Below are positions 53,404-62,939 of a stretch of 64,000 bases of DNA, piece after piece (the first letter of the stretch is position 1; the number at the start of each line of letters is the position of its first letter). Origin of the DNA: Roseateles violae (GTDB lineage Bacteria; Pseudomonadota; Gammaproteobacteria; Burkholderiales; Burkholderiaceae_C); assembly GCF_030410485.1 (NCBI RefSeq), contig NZ_JAUHHC010000005.1:62001-126000 (forward strand), given 5' to 3'. The position numbers and the translations under genes are program-made. The notes below the pieces were generated by a model. It did not search any database. It was given only the letters and a program-made list of their open reading frames with translations, and had not been told where the DNA came from.

Positions 53404-54682
53404 AGACGCAGCCGACACGCCGCAGGCCGCCGCCGCCCGGCAGCAGGCGCTGGCCTGGCTGGCGCTGCGCTTCAGCCCGCGCGTCGCCTGCCTGGAGGAG
53501 GCGGTGGTGCTGGAGGTCGGCGCCAGCCTGCGCCTGTTCGGCGGCGCCCGCGCGCTGCACCGGCTGCTGCGCCAGCAGGCCGCGCAGAGCGGGCTGGCCC
53601 TGCGGGCGATCGCCTGGGCGCCGAGCAGCCTCGGCGCGCTGGCCCTGGCCCGCGCCGGCATCGTCAACGGCCTGGGGCCGGACTTCCACGCCCGGCTCGA
53701 TGCGCTGCCGCTGGCCAGCCTCAGCGCCGTCGCGGCCCAGCAGGCGATGCTGGCGCGGCTGGGCTGCCGCTGCCTGGCCGATGTGCGCCGGCTGCCGCGG
53801 CCGGCCGCGGCGCGCCGCTTCGGCAGCGCGCTCTTGCAGGCCCTGGACCAGGCCTATGGCGAGGCGCCCGAGGCCCATCGCTGGCTGGAGCTGCCCGAGC
53901 GCTTTGCGGCCCGGCTGGAGCTGCCCTGGCGGGTCGAGCATGCGCCGGCCCTGCTGCACTATCTGCAGCAGCTGCTGCGCCAGCTCTGCGCCTGGCTGGC
54001 CGCCCGCCATGCCGGCATCCGCGAGTTCGATCTGCACTGGCAGCATGACGCGATGCGCGCGCGCGACAGCGGCAGCGGCGGCACGCTGCGCATCGCCACC
54101 GCCGAGACGACGCGCGATTTCGGCCATCTGTCGCGGCTGGCGGCCGAGCACCTGGCCCAGCTGCAGCTGGCCGCGCCGGCCGGCGAGCTGAGCCTGAGCG
54201 CCGAGCAGTTGCTGCCGCTGCAGGAGCACAGCGCCAGCCTGCTGCCCCGCTCGCCCGAGCAGGCGGCCGAGCCACTGCCGCAGCTGCTCGAGCGCCTGTC
54301 GGTGCGCCTGGGCCGCGGCAATGTGCGCGAGGGCCGGCGCCAGGAGGACCACCGGCTCGAGCGCATGCAGCGCTGGCTGCCCTGGCCGGTGGCCGAGCGC
54401 CAGGCGGGCAGCCTGCGCCGGCCGCCGGGCCCGCAGCCGAGCTGGCTGCTGGAGCCGCCGCAGCGCCTGGCCGTCTCGGCCCAGGAGCAGCCGCTGGCCG
54501 GCGGCCCGCTGCAACTGCTGGCCGGCCCGCACCGCATCGAGGCCGGCTGGTGGGACGGCGGCGCGCCGCAGCAGCGCGACTATTTCCTCTACCGCAGCGC
54601 CGAGCTGGGCCTCTTGTGGATCTACAGCGAGCGCCAGCCGACGGCCCGGCCGGGCTGGTTCCTGCACGGGGTGTTCGGATGA
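53360..54682 (+). CDS. imuB: Y-family polymerase-like protein ImuB
   Basis: A 440-residue Y-family DNA-polymerase homologue that lacks catalytic acidic residues and acts as a scaffold between the beta clamp, ImuA and DnaE2. The N-terminus MYWLALLPQ and FSPRVACLEEAVVLEVGAS cover the inactive palm; a little-finger-like domain and the C-terminal region follow (YSERQPTARPGWFLHGVFG). It overlaps imuA by 44 bp and dnaE2 by 4 bp (ATGA). A QLxLF-type clamp-binding motif is not obvious. Confidence 0.95.
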   Translation: MYWLALLPQASDSAEDAADTPQAAAARQQALAWLALRFSPRVACLEEAVVLEVGASLRLFGGARALHRLLRQQAAQSGLALRAIAWAPSSLGALALARAGIVNGLGPDFHARLDALPLASLSAVAAQQAMLARLGCRCLADVRRLPRPAAARRFGSALLQALDQAYGEAPEAHRWLELPERFAARLELPWRVEHAPALLHYLQQLLRQLCAWLAARHAGIREFDLHWQHDAMRARDSGSGGTLRIATAETTRDFGHLSRLAAEHLAQLQLAAPAGELSLSAEQLLPLQEHSASLLPRSPEQAAEPLPQLLERLSVRLGRGNVREGRRQEDHRLERMQRWLPWPVAERQAGSLRRPPGPQPSWLLEPPQRLAVSAQEQPLAGGPLQLLAGPHRIEAGWWDGGAPQQRDYFLYRSAELGLLWIYSERQPTARPGWFLHGVFG

Positions 54683-57600
54683 AGGCCGGGCTGGAGCCGC
54701 CCGACTATGCGGAGCTGCACTGCCTCTCCAGCTTCAGCTTTCTGCGCGGCGCCTCGAATCCGGAGGAGTTGATGAGCCGCGCCTGGGAGCTGGGCTACAC
54801 GGCGCTGGCGATCACCGACGAATGCTCGCTGGCCGGCGTCGTGCGCGCCTTCAGCCAGCGCCGCCGCATCGCCGCGCAGACGCCCAGCAGCCGCGCCTTT
54901 CCGCATCTGGTCATCGGCAGCGAGTTCCTGGTCCGTGACGAGGACGAGGCCGGCACGCCGCTGTTCAAGCTGCTGCTGCTGGCGGCCAATATGAACGGCT
55001 ACGGCAATCTGAGCCAGTTCATCACCCGGCTGCGCCGCGCCAGCGCCACCAAGGGCGAGTACCGGCTGCGCTGGCGCGAGATCCGGGCCGAGGCGCTGGA
55101 CGACTGCCTGGTGATCGCGCTGCTGCCGCGCGAGGCCGATGAGGCGCAGCTGCTGGCGCCGGCGCGCTGGCTGCTGCGCCATTTCAGCGGGCGTGCCTGG
55201 CTGGGCGTCGAGCTGCTGCGCGACAGCGGCGATGCGCTGTGGCTGCAGCGCCTGCAGCAGCTGGGCGAGGCCACCGCCCTGCCGCTGGTGGCCTGCGGCG
55301 ATGTGCACATGCATCTGCGCTCGCGCAAGGCGCTGCAGGACGTGATGACGGCGACGCGCCTGGGCAAGCCGGTGGCCGAATGCGGCTATGCGCTGCAGCC
55401 GAATGCCGAGGCCCATCTGCGCAGCCGGCTGCGCCTGGCCCAGCTCTACCCGGCCGAGCTGCTGCAGCAGAGCGTGGCGATCGCGCGGCGCTGCGAGTTC
55501 TGGCTGGACGAGCTGCGCTACCACTATCCCAGCGAGGTCGTCCCCGCCGGCGAGACGGCCAGCGGCCATCTGCGCCGCCTGAGCTATGAAGGCATGGGCA
55601 AACGCTGGCCGGACGGCGTGCCGGACAAATGGCGCGAGCGCATCGAGCATGAACTGGCCCTGATCGAGGAGCTGCGCTACGAGCATTACTTCCTGACCGT
55701 CGCCGACATCGTGCGCGAGGCCCGCGCGCTGGGCATCCTCTGCCAGGGCCGCGGCTCGGCGGCCAACAGCCTCGTCTGCTACTGCCTCTTCGTCACCTCG
55801 GTCGACCCTGACCGCAGCACCCTGCTGTTCGAGCGCTTCATCAGCCGCGAGCGCAACGAGCCGCCCGACATCGACGTCGACTTCGAGCACGAACGCCGCG
55901 AGGAGGTGATCCAGTACCTGTACCGCAAATACGGCCGCGAGCGCGCCGCGCTGACCGCCGTCGTCATCAGCTACCGCTCGCGCAGCGCGATCCGCGACGT
56001 CGGCAAGGCGCTGGGCCTGGACGAGGCACTGCTGGAGGCGCTGGCGCGCGACCACCATGGCTGGTCCAGCGAGGCGCTGCCGCCCGAGCGGCTGCAGGTG
56101 CTGCAGCAGGAGCTAGGGCTCGATCCGGCCGACCCGCGGCTGCGCCAGCTGGTCGCGCTGAGCCGGCAGCTGGTGGGCATGCCGCGCCATCTGAGCCAGC
56201 ATGTCGGCGGCTTCGTGCTCACCGAGGGCCCGCTGTCGCGCCTGGTGCCGATCGAGAACGCAACGATGGAGAACCGCAGCGTCGTCGAATGGGACAAGGA
56301 CGATCTGGACGCGGTCGGGCTGATGAAGGTCGACGTGCTGGCCCTGGGCATGCTGTCCTGCCTCAAGCGCTGCTTTGATCTCTATCAGCAGCTGCGCGGC
56401 GGGCCACGGCTGGAGCTGGCCGACATTCAGGAGGGCGACCAGCCGACCTACGACATGATCTGCAAGGCCGATACCGTCGGCGTGTTCCAGATCGAAAGCC
56501 GCGCGCAGATGTCGATGCTGCCGCGGCTGCAGCCCCGGAATTACTACGACCTCGTCGTCGAGGTCGCCATCGTGCGGCCGGGGCCGATCGAGGGCGGCAT
56601 GGTCCACCCCTATCTGACCAAACGTGCCAAGCATCGACGCGGCGAGAAGATCGAATACCCCAAGAAGGAACTCGAGAAGGCGCTCAGCCGGACCTACGGC
56701 GTGCCGATCTTCCAGGAGCAGGTGATGCAGGTGGCGATGATCGCCGCCGATTTCAGCGCCGGCGAGGCCGACCAGCTGCGCCGCGCGATGGCCGCCTGGA
56801 AGCGGCCCGGCGACCTGCAGGCCTTCTACGAAAAAATCATGGCCGGCATGCGCCGCAACGGCTATGAGGAGCGCTTCGCCGAGGACATCTTCAAGCAGAT
56901 CAAGGGCTTCTCCTCCTACGGCTTCCCCGAGTCCCACGCCGCCAGCTTCGCGCTCTTGACCTATGTGTCGAGCTGGATGAAATGCCACGAGCCGGCGATC
57001 TTTCTGTGCGCGCTCCTGAACTCGCAGCCCTTGGGCTTTTATTCGCCCAGCCAGCTGGTGCAGGACGCACAGCGCCATCAGGTGGAGGTGCGCCCGCCCG
57101 ATGTCGGCCACAGCGACCGGGACAGCAGCTTGGAACAGCGTCCGGGCCAGCAACAGCCGGCCGTCCGCCTGGGCCTGCGCCTGGTCGCGGGCCTGCCCGA
57201 GGCGGCGGCCGAGCGCATCGTCGCCGCGCGCGCCGAGGCAGCGTTCGCCAATCCGCAAGACCTGGCCCTGCGCGCCGGTCTCGACCAGCGCGAGATGCAG
57301 CAGCTGGCGGCCGCCGATGCGCTGCTGTCGCTGGCCGGCCATCGCCGCCAGCAGGTCTGGCAGGCCTCGGCGCTGCGCGCCATGCCCAAGCTGCTGCAGG
57401 GCGCAATCGCGCCGGAGGACGAGCTGACCCTGCCCGCCGCGGCCGAGGACGAGGAGGTGCTGTGGGACTATGTCGCCACCGGCCTGACCCTGCGCAGCCA
57501 TCCGCTGGCCATCCTGCGCGAGCGCCTGGCTCGGCGCGGCCTCAGCAATGCCGAGCAGCTGAAGCAATGGCGCGCGGGCAAGCGCGCCCGCGCCTGCGGC

Positions 57601-57864
57601 ATCGTCTCGGGCCGGCAGATGCCGCAGACCGCCAAGGGCACCTTGTTCGTCACGCTGGAGGACGAGACCGGCAACGTCCAGGTGATCGTCTGGCCCAAGG
57701 TCTTTGAAGCGAACCGCTCGATCATCCTGCGCTCGCGCCTGCTGGCCGTCGACGGCATCTGGCAGCGCGGCGACGGCGGCGTCCAGCATCTGCTGGCGCG
57801 CCGCTTCGAGAACCTGACGCCGCTGCTGGGCCGGCTGACACTGGAGAGCCGCGATTTCAAGTAG
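54679..57864 (+). CDS. dnaE2: Error-prone DNA polymerase DnaE2 (ImuC)
   Basis: A 1061-residue C-family polymerase, the catalytic partner of ImuAB in SOS mutagenesis. The PHP domain starts YAELHCLSSFSFLRGASNPE, the polymerase palm carries the catalytic aspartates in PPDIDVDFEHER, and the finger domain includes KGFSSYGFPESHAASFALLT. An OB-fold appears near the C-terminus (GNVQVIVWPKVFEANR). The C-terminus is shorter than in replicative DnaE, as expected. The start overlaps the imuB stop. Confidence 0.97.
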   Translation: MKAGLEPPDYAELHCLSSFSFLRGASNPEELMSRAWELGYTALAITDECSLAGVVRAFSQRRRIAAQTPSSRAFPHLVIGSEFLVRDEDEAGTPLFKLLLLAANMNGYGNLSQFITRLRRASATKGEYRLRWREIRAEALDDCLVIALLPREADEAQLLAPARWLLRHFSGRAWLGVELLRDSGDALWLQRLQQLGEATALPLVACGDVHMHLRSRKALQDVMTATRLGKPVAECGYALQPNAEAHLRSRLRLAQLYPAELLQQSVAIARRCEFWLDELRYHYPSEVVPAGETASGHLRRLSYEGMGKRWPDGVPDKWRERIEHELALIEELRYEHYFLTVADIVREARALGILCQGRGSAANSLVCYCLFVTSVDPDRSTLLFERFISRERNEPPDIDVDFEHERREEVIQYLYRKYGRERAALTAVVISYRSRSAIRDVGKALGLDEALLEALARDHHGWSSEALPPERLQVLQQELGLDPADPRLRQLVALSRQLVGMPRHLSQHVGGFVLTEGPLSRLVPIENATMENRSVVEWDKDDLDAVGLMKVDVLALGMLSCLKRCFDLYQQLRGGPRLELADIQEGDQPTYDMICKADTVGVFQIESRAQMSMLPRLQPRNYYDLVVEVAIVRPGPIEGGMVHPYLTKRAKHRRGEKIEYPKKELEKALSRTYGVPIFQEQVMQVAMIAADFSAGEADQLRRAMAAWKRPGDLQAFYEKIMAGMRRNGYEERFAEDIFKQIKGFSSYGFPESHAASFALLTYVSSWMKCHEPAIFLCALLNSQPLGFYSPSQLVQDAQRHQVEVRPPDVGHSDRDSSLEQRPGQQQPAVRLGLRLVAGLPEAAAERIVAARAEAAFANPQDLALRAGLDQREMQQLAAADALLSLAGHRRQQVWQASALRAMPKLLQGAIAPEDELTLPAAAEDEEVLWDYVATGLTLRSHPLAILRERLARRGLSNAEQLKQWRAGKRARACGIVSGRQMPQTAKGTLFVTLEDETGNVQVIVWPKVFEANRSIILRSRLLAVDGIWQRGDGGVQHLLARRFENLTPLLGRLTLESRDFK

Positions 57865-57924
57865 GCGCAGTGAGCGCCTCCGAGGCTCGGTGCGGCCCGG
57901 CGCGGGTGCCCTCAGGGGCAAGCG

Positions 57925-57938
57925 TTGACATGCATCAA
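57925..57938 (+). promoter_or_regulatory. FNR/Anr-type box upstream of the stress module
   Basis: TTGAC-ATGC-ATCAA differs from the FNR consensus TTGAT-N4-ATCAA by one base. GAACAT at 57960-57965 could be a -10 element, which would put the box centre about 41 nt before transcription start, a class II FNR arrangement. The first gene starts at 58018. Confidence 0.65.
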
Positions 57939-58017
57939 TACCCGCGGCGGTAGCGCTGGGAACATGGAGGCCGGGACGATCCAGCAAGGGCGTCCCGTAG
58001 CAAGAGGCAGGCTCACC

Positions 58018-58428
58018 ATGGACATCCACACCCACGCCCATCTGGACCGGCTGCGCGCCCGTTTGCTGGCGCTGCGGCGCGAGCTGTTCGCCGAACTGGG
58101 TGACGCGCCCCGGCCGCAGGACGCCGCGATGCAGGCCCCGGACGCCAAGGACTTCAAGGACCTGGCGCAGCGCGACGCGCTCTCGCGTCTCGCCGAGGTC
58201 CGCGAACGGCGCGAGCTGTCCGAGCTCGAGGCCGTCGAGGCGGCCCTGCAGCGCATGGACGGCGAGGACTACGGCGACTGCTGCGATTGCGGCGAGCCGA
58301 TCGGCCTGCCGCGGCTGCTGCTGATGCCGATGGCGATCCGCTGCGCGCCCTGCCAGCAGCGGCTGGAGGAGGACATGCGGCTCGGCCACAGGCCCGCCGG
58401 CGCCGCGCTGCACCGTCACCCGGCCTGA
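58018..58428 (+). CDS. DksA/TraR-type C4 zinc-finger protein
   Basis: A 136-residue protein with an N-terminal coiled-coil (HLDRLRARLLALRRELFAE) and the zinc-binding cysteines in CCDCGEPIGLPRLLLMPMA followed by RCAPC. The DksA tip aspartates would lie around DAKDFKDLAQRD. This group binds the RNA-polymerase secondary channel, possibly adjusting promoter choice during stress. ATG 58018 follows CACC rather than a strong SD. It is first in the FNR-box-led stress module. Confidence 0.88.
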   Translation: MDIHTHAHLDRLRARLLALRRELFAELGDAPRPQDAAMQAPDAKDFKDLAQRDALSRLAEVRERRELSELEAVEAALQRMDGEDYGDCCDCGEPIGLPRLLLMPMAIRCAPCQQRLEEDMRLGHRPAGAALHRHPA

Positions 58429-58440
58429 AGGAGTTCTGCG

Positions 58441-59007
58441 ATGCAAGCGATGCAAGTGAAGAGCGGATTCGCGCTCGAACGTCCGGCCGGCCTGCCGGCC
58501 GACACGGCTCCGCAAGCCGCCTACCGGCACATCCTCGTGCCCTGCGACGGCAGCGCGAGCTCGCTGCTCGGCCTGGACGAGGCCGTGCGGCTGGCGCGGC
58601 AGATCGGCGCCAAGGTTCGCGTCGTCCATGTGATCGACGAGCTGCTGGGCGCCACCGGCTTCGAACCGGCCGCCGTCTACTCCCGCGATGTGCTGGTCGG
58701 CCTGCGCAATCTGGGCGCGGACCTGCTGGAGGCGGCCCGCGCACGCGCCGCGGCCGCTGGCGCGACGGTCGAGACGCGGCTGATCGAAAGCGGCGGCCAT
58801 GCCATCGTCGACCGCATCATCGAGCAGGCGCGCGACTGGGCGGCCGATCTGATCGTCATCGGCAGCCATGGCCGCCGCGGCGCGGCGCGGCTCTTCATGG
58901 GCAGCGATGCGGAACACATCCTGCGCCTGTCGCCGGTGCCCGTGCTGATCGTCCGCAGACCCCGGCCGGAGTCCTTCGCCACCCTGGACGCGAACCGGAT
59001 GAGCTGA
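58441..59007 (+). CDS. Universal stress protein (UspA family)
   Basis: A 188-residue protein with about 25 extra N-terminal residues before the Usp domain (YRHILVPCDGSASSLLGLDE). The ATP-binding motif fits G-2x-G-9x-G-S in GSHGRRGAARLFMGSD near the C-terminus, and RLSPVPVLIVRRP is the usual end. ATP-binding Usps are linked to survival in starvation, hypoxia or oxidative stress. It lies 12 bp after the DksA-like gene. Confidence 0.93.
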   Translation: MQAMQVKSGFALERPAGLPADTAPQAAYRHILVPCDGSASSLLGLDEAVRLARQIGAKVRVVHVIDELLGATGFEPAAVYSRDVLVGLRNLGADLLEAARARAAAAGATVETRLIESGGHAIVDRIIEQARDWAADLIVIGSHGRRGAARLFMGSDAEHILRLSPVPVLIVRRPRPESFATLDANRMS

Positions 59008-59021
59008 TCGAGGAGCCCGCG

Positions 59022-60053
59022 ATGAAGACGATGAAAGCCGCTGTCGTGCGCGACTTCGCGCGCCCGCTGGAACTCTGCGAAGTGCCGGTCCCCGAAGTGA
59101 GGCCGGGCCAGGTGCTGGTCCAGGTCGTCGCCTCGGGCGTCTGCCACACCGATCTGCACGCCGCCCGCGGCGACTGGCCGGTCAAGCCCAGGCTGCCCTT
59201 CATCCCCGGCCACGAGGGCGTCGGCTTCGTCGCCGCCTTGGGCGCCGGCGTCAAGGGCATCAAGGAGGGCGACCGCGTCGGCGTGCCCTGGCTGCACACG
59301 GCCTGCGGCCATTGCGAGCATTGCATCACCGGCTGGGAGACCCTGTGCGATGCCCAGCAGATGACCGGCTACACGGTGAACGGCGGCTATGCCGAATACG
59401 TGCTGGCCGATCCCGGCTATGTCGGCCGCCTGCCGGCCCAGGTCGGCTTCGCGCAGATCGCGCCGGTGCTGTGCGCCGGCGTGACCGTCTACAAGGGCCT
59501 GAAGGTGCTGGACTGCAAGCCCGGCGACTGGGTCGCGATCTCCGGCATCGGCGGGCTCGGCCATTACGCGATCCAGTACGCGAAGGCGATGGGCTTTCAT
59601 GTGATCGCCGTCGACATCGACGAGGCCAAGCTGCAGATGGCCCGGCAGCTGGGCGCCGACATGCTGGTCAACGCGGCGACGCAGGACCCGGCCAGCGAGG
59701 TCCAGCGCGCCTTGCGCGGCGCCCATGGCGTGCTGGTCACGGCCGTCTCGCGGAGCGCCTTCTCGCAGGCCCTGGGCATGCTGCACAAGCGCGGCACGAT
59801 GGCCCTGGTCGGCCTGCCGCCGGGCGACTTCGCGCTGCCGATCTTCGATGTCGTGCTCAATGCGAAGACGGTGCGCGGCTCCATCGTCGGCACGCGCAAG
59901 GACCTGCAGGAGGCGCTGGCCTTCGCCGGCGAGGGCAAGATCCACACCGTCTTCAGCGAGGAGCGGCTCGAGAACATCAACGCCGTCTTCGAGCGCATGG
60001 AGCGCGGCGCGATCGAGGGTCGGGTCGTGATGCGCATCGCGGCCGAGGGCTAG
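59022..60053 (+). CDS. adhP: Zinc-dependent alcohol dehydrogenase AdhP
   Basis: A 343-residue medium-chain dehydrogenase. Catalytic zinc ligands are Cys and His in SGVCHTDLH and GHEGVG, and the structural zinc is held by the Cys cluster in TACGHCEHCITGWETLC. The NAD fold has GIGGLGHYAIQYAKAMG. AdhP oxidises ethanol or reduces acetaldehyde and is often induced by low oxygen. AAGGCC-poor, but GAGGAG lies 8 nt before ATG 59022. It is 14 bp after the Usp gene and 15 bp before the MBL gene. Confidence 0.96.
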   Translation: MKTMKAAVVRDFARPLELCEVPVPEVRPGQVLVQVVASGVCHTDLHAARGDWPVKPRLPFIPGHEGVGFVAALGAGVKGIKEGDRVGVPWLHTACGHCEHCITGWETLCDAQQMTGYTVNGGYAEYVLADPGYVGRLPAQVGFAQIAPVLCAGVTVYKGLKVLDCKPGDWVAISGIGGLGHYAIQYAKAMGFHVIAVDIDEAKLQMARQLGADMLVNAATQDPASEVQRALRGAHGVLVTAVSRSAFSQALGMLHKRGTMALVGLPPGDFALPIFDVVLNAKTVRGSIVGTRKDLQEALAFAGEGKIHTVFSEERLENINAVFERMERGAIEGRVVMRIAAEG

Positions 60054-60068
60054 GCGCGGAGGCCCCTG

Positions 60069-61427
60069 ATGCAGCTCCAGTTCCTCGGCGCCACCGGCAC
60101 CGTCACCGGCTCCAAATACCTGCTGCGCCACGCGGGCGCGACGCTGATGATCGACTGCGGCCTGTTCCAGGGCTACAAGCAGCTGCGCCTGCGCAACTGG
60201 GCGCCGCTGCCCATCGCCGCGCGCGAGATCGGCGCGCTGATCCTGACCCATGCCCATATCGACCACAGCGGCTACCTGCCGTTGCTGGCGCGCCAGGGCT
60301 TTCGCGGCCCGGTCTTCTGCACGCCGGCGACGCGCGATCTCTGCGCGATCCTGCTGCCCGACAGCGGCCATCTGCAGGAGGAGGAAGCCGCCTACGCGAA
60401 CCGGCATGGCTTCTCCAAGCACCGCCCGGCCGAGCCGCTCTACACCGAGGCCGACGCGCGCCGCGCGCTGGCGCTGCTGCAGCCGGTGGACTGCGGCGTG
60501 CACTGGCCCGCGCTGCCGGGATTGACGGCGCAGCTGGCCCCCTCGGGCCATATGCTGGGCTCGGCCTTCGTCCGCCTCGAGGGCGACGGTCGCAATGTCC
60601 TGTTCACCGGCGATCTCGGCCGCCCGCAGGACCCGGTGCTGCGCCCGCCGGAGCACATGGCCGGCGCCGACATCCTGGTGACCGAATCGACCTATGGCGA
60701 CCGTCTGCACGAGCCGGTCGACGTGCCGGCCCAGCTCGCCCAGGTCGTCAAGCGCACGGCCGCGCGCGGCGGCGTGCTGCTGATCCCGGCCTTCGCCGTC
60801 GGCCGCGCGCAGACGCTGCTGCATCTGCTGGCCGAGCTGAAGCGCAGCGAGGCCATCCCGGATCTGCCGGTCTTTCTCGACAGCCCGATGGCCGCCGACG
60901 CCACAGCCTTGTACTGGCGCCATCGCGGCCAGCATCGCCTGAGCGAGGCGCAATGCGCGGCGATGTGCCACGCGGCCCGCATCGTCAACACGCCCGACGA
61001 GTCGCGCGCGCTGAGCGCCGGCCGCGGGCCGATGATCATCATCGCCGCCAGCGGCATGGCCACCGGCGGGCGCGTCGTCCACCATCTGAAGAGCTTCGCG
61101 CCGGACTGGCGGACGACCATCCTGCTGAGCTCCTTCCAGGCCGGCGGCACGCGCGGCGCGGCCCTGGCCGCTGGCGCGAAGACACTGCGCATCCATGGCG
61201 AGGACGTGCCGGTGCGCGCCGAGGTCGCCCAGCTCGGCAATCTGTCCGGCCATGCCGACGCCGACGAACTGCTGGCCTGGCTGCGCGGCTTCGCGCGGCC
61301 GCCGCGCCAGACCTTCATCACCCATGGCGAGCCGGCGGCCGCCGATGCGCTGCGCCAGCGCATCGAGCGGGAGCTCGGCTGGCGCTGCCGCGTGCCCGAC
61401 TATCTGGAGCAGGCGGCGCTCGATTGA
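60069..61427 (+). CDS. MBL/beta-CASP RNase-like metallohydrolase (CPSF type)
   Basis: A 452-residue protein of the metallo-beta-lactamase fold with a beta-CASP insertion. Zinc ligands are in LTHAHIDHSGYLPLL and LFTGDLGRPQDPVL, and the beta-CASP core has VTESTYGDRLHE, MIIIAASGMATGGRV. The C-terminal RMMKL-type region has LSGHADADELLAWLR. Such enzymes (YbcI-like/RNase J relatives) may cut RNA. AGGCCCCTG precedes ATG 60069. It lies in the stress module. Confidence 0.95.
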   Translation: MQLQFLGATGTVTGSKYLLRHAGATLMIDCGLFQGYKQLRLRNWAPLPIAAREIGALILTHAHIDHSGYLPLLARQGFRGPVFCTPATRDLCAILLPDSGHLQEEEAAYANRHGFSKHRPAEPLYTEADARRALALLQPVDCGVHWPALPGLTAQLAPSGHMLGSAFVRLEGDGRNVLFTGDLGRPQDPVLRPPEHMAGADILVTESTYGDRLHEPVDVPAQLAQVVKRTAARGGVLLIPAFAVGRAQTLLHLLAELKRSEAIPDLPVFLDSPMAADATALYWRHRGQHRLSEAQCAAMCHAARIVNTPDESRALSAGRGPMIIIAASGMATGGRVVHHLKSFAPDWRTTILLSSFQAGGTRGAALAAGAKTLRIHGEDVPVRAEVAQLGNLSGHADADELLAWLRGFARPPRQTFITHGEPAAADALRQRIERELGWRCRVPDYLEQAALD

Positions 61428-61454
61428 TTCGATGACCGACACCGGGAGAAGCAT

Positions 61455-62303
61455 ATGGAAATCCGCAGCATCCTCGTCCACCTGGACGCCCAGGAGCAGA
61501 CGCCCGTGCGCGTCGCCGCGGCCGCCGCGCTGGCGCGCCGCCACGAGGCCCATCTGATCGGCCTCGCGCCGACCGACTGGGTGATGGTGCCGGCCGACTA
61601 CAGCGGCCTGCCCGGCGCCGGCGACTATCTGCAGGCGACGCTGGGCCTGCTGCGCCGCCAGGCGCAGGAGAGCGTCCGGCGCTTCGAGGCGCAGGTGAAG
61701 GCGCTCGGCCTGAGCTCCTACGAGGGCCGCATGGTCGAGGACAACGTCAGCGCCGCGATGACGCTGGCCGCGCGCTACTGCGATCTGAGCGTCGTCACGC
61801 AGACCGAGCCGGGCCGCTGGAGCGCCGCGCAGCAGGCCGGCATGCCCGAGAGCGTGCTGCTGCACTCGGGCCGCCCCCTGCTGGCCCTGCCCTATGCCGG
61901 CGCCGACCCGACCCTGCCGCTCGATGGCCGCATCGTCGTCGCCTGGGACGGCGGCCGCGAGGCGGCGCGCGCGATGCACGACGCGCTGCCGCTGCTGCGG
62001 CAGGCGCGGACGGTCGAGGTGCTGGTGTTCGAGAGCTCGGCCGGCGGCGATCCGCGTCACGGCCCGCTGCCCGGCGCAGACATCGGCCTCTGGCTGGCGC
62101 GGCACGGCCTGCGCGTCGAGGTCCGCCAGATGAGCACGGCGATGCCGGTCGGCGAGGCCCTGATCTCGCACGCGGTCGACGTCGAGGCGCAGCTGATCGT
62201 CGCCGGCGGCTACGGCCACACGCGGCTGCGCGAGACGGTGCTCGGCGGCGTGACGCGCACGCTGCTGCGCAGCTCGCCGGTGCCGCTGCTGCTCGCGCAT
62301 TGA
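61455..62303 (+). CDS. Tandem universal stress protein
   Basis: A 282-residue protein made of two Usp domains, residues 1-140 (IRSILVHLDAQEQTPVRVAA) and 150-282 (RIVVAWDGGREAARAMHDAL). Only the second domain keeps an ATP-binding pattern, GGYGHTRLRETVLGG, in which the final Gly replaces Ser. The first lacks it. Such uneven pairs often work as intramolecular dimers. It follows the MBL gene by 27 bp. Confidence 0.93.
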   Translation: MEIRSILVHLDAQEQTPVRVAAAAALARRHEAHLIGLAPTDWVMVPADYSGLPGAGDYLQATLGLLRRQAQESVRRFEAQVKALGLSSYEGRMVEDNVSAAMTLAARYCDLSVVTQTEPGRWSAAQQAGMPESVLLHSGRPLLALPYAGADPTLPLDGRIVVAWDGGREAARAMHDALPLLRQARTVEVLVFESSAGGDPRHGPLPGADIGLWLARHGLRVEVRQMSTAMPVGEALISHAVDVEAQLIVAGGYGHTRLRETVLGGVTRTLLRSSPVPLLLAH

Positions 62304-62329
62304 GCGGACGCTCGGCTGGAAACGCGCCG

Positions 62330-62926
62330 ATGGACTCGCATCCTCGCAGGATCCTCATCATCGACGGCCATCCGGACGCCGAGCCCGGCCATCTCTGCCA
62401 TGCGCTGGTCGGCGCCTATGCGGCCGGCGCCCGTGCGGCCGGCCATCAGCTCCGCATCGTCGAGCTGGCGCGGCTGGACTTCCCGCTGCTGCGCAGCCAG
62501 CGCGACTGGGAGCGCGGCACCGTGCCCGCCGCGCTGCGGCCGGTGCAGCTGGACATCGCCTGGGCCGGCCATATCGTCTTCGTCTTCCCGCTCTGGCTCG
62601 GCGACATGCCGGCGCTCTTGAAGGCCCTGCTCGAGCAGATCGCCCGGCCCGGCTTCGCGCTGGCCGGCAAGAACGCGCCCACGCCCGGCGCCAAGCTCCT
62701 GCAAGGCCGCTCGGCGCGCGTCGTCGTCACCATGGGCATGCCGGCCCTGATCTACCGCTGGTACTTCCGCGCCCACAGCATCCGCTCGCTGGAGCGCAAC
62801 ATCCTCGGCTTCGTCGGCTTCGCGCCGGTGCGCGAGACGCTGATCGGCGGCGTCGAATCGCTGGGCGCTGCCGGCGTCGAGCGCTGGCTCGCGCGCATGC
62901 ACAAGCTCGGCGGCCTCGGCGCCTGA
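62330..62926 (+). CDS. NAD(P)H-dependent flavodoxin-fold oxidoreductase
   Basis: A 198-residue flavodoxin-fold protein like the Kef ancillary quinone reductases. RILIIDGHPDAEPGHLCHAL is the FMN-phosphate binding region, VFVFPLWLGDMPALLKALLE is the flavin/substrate stretch, and VTMGMPALIYRWYF follows. It probably reduces quinones or related compounds with NAD(P)H. The start is ATG 62330; the previous gene stops 26 bp before it. It is last in the plus-strand stress unit. Confidence 0.93.
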   Translation: MDSHPRRILIIDGHPDAEPGHLCHALVGAYAAGARAAGHQLRIVELARLDFPLLRSQRDWERGTVPAALRPVQLDIAWAGHIVFVFPLWLGDMPALLKALLEQIARPGFALAGKNAPTPGAKLLQGRSARVVVTMGMPALIYRWYFRAHSIRSLERNILGFVGFAPVRETLIGGVESLGAAGVERWLARMHKLGGLGA

Positions 62927-62939
62927 ACGCGCGCCGGTC

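Noticed and set aside
58677-62300. Very long minus-strand open frame (over 1200 codons) opposite the stress genes
   Set aside because: It lies antisense to five clear genes and its translation is low-complexity (Arg, Ala, Gly, Gln, His rich) with no domains; a GC-rich codon effect.
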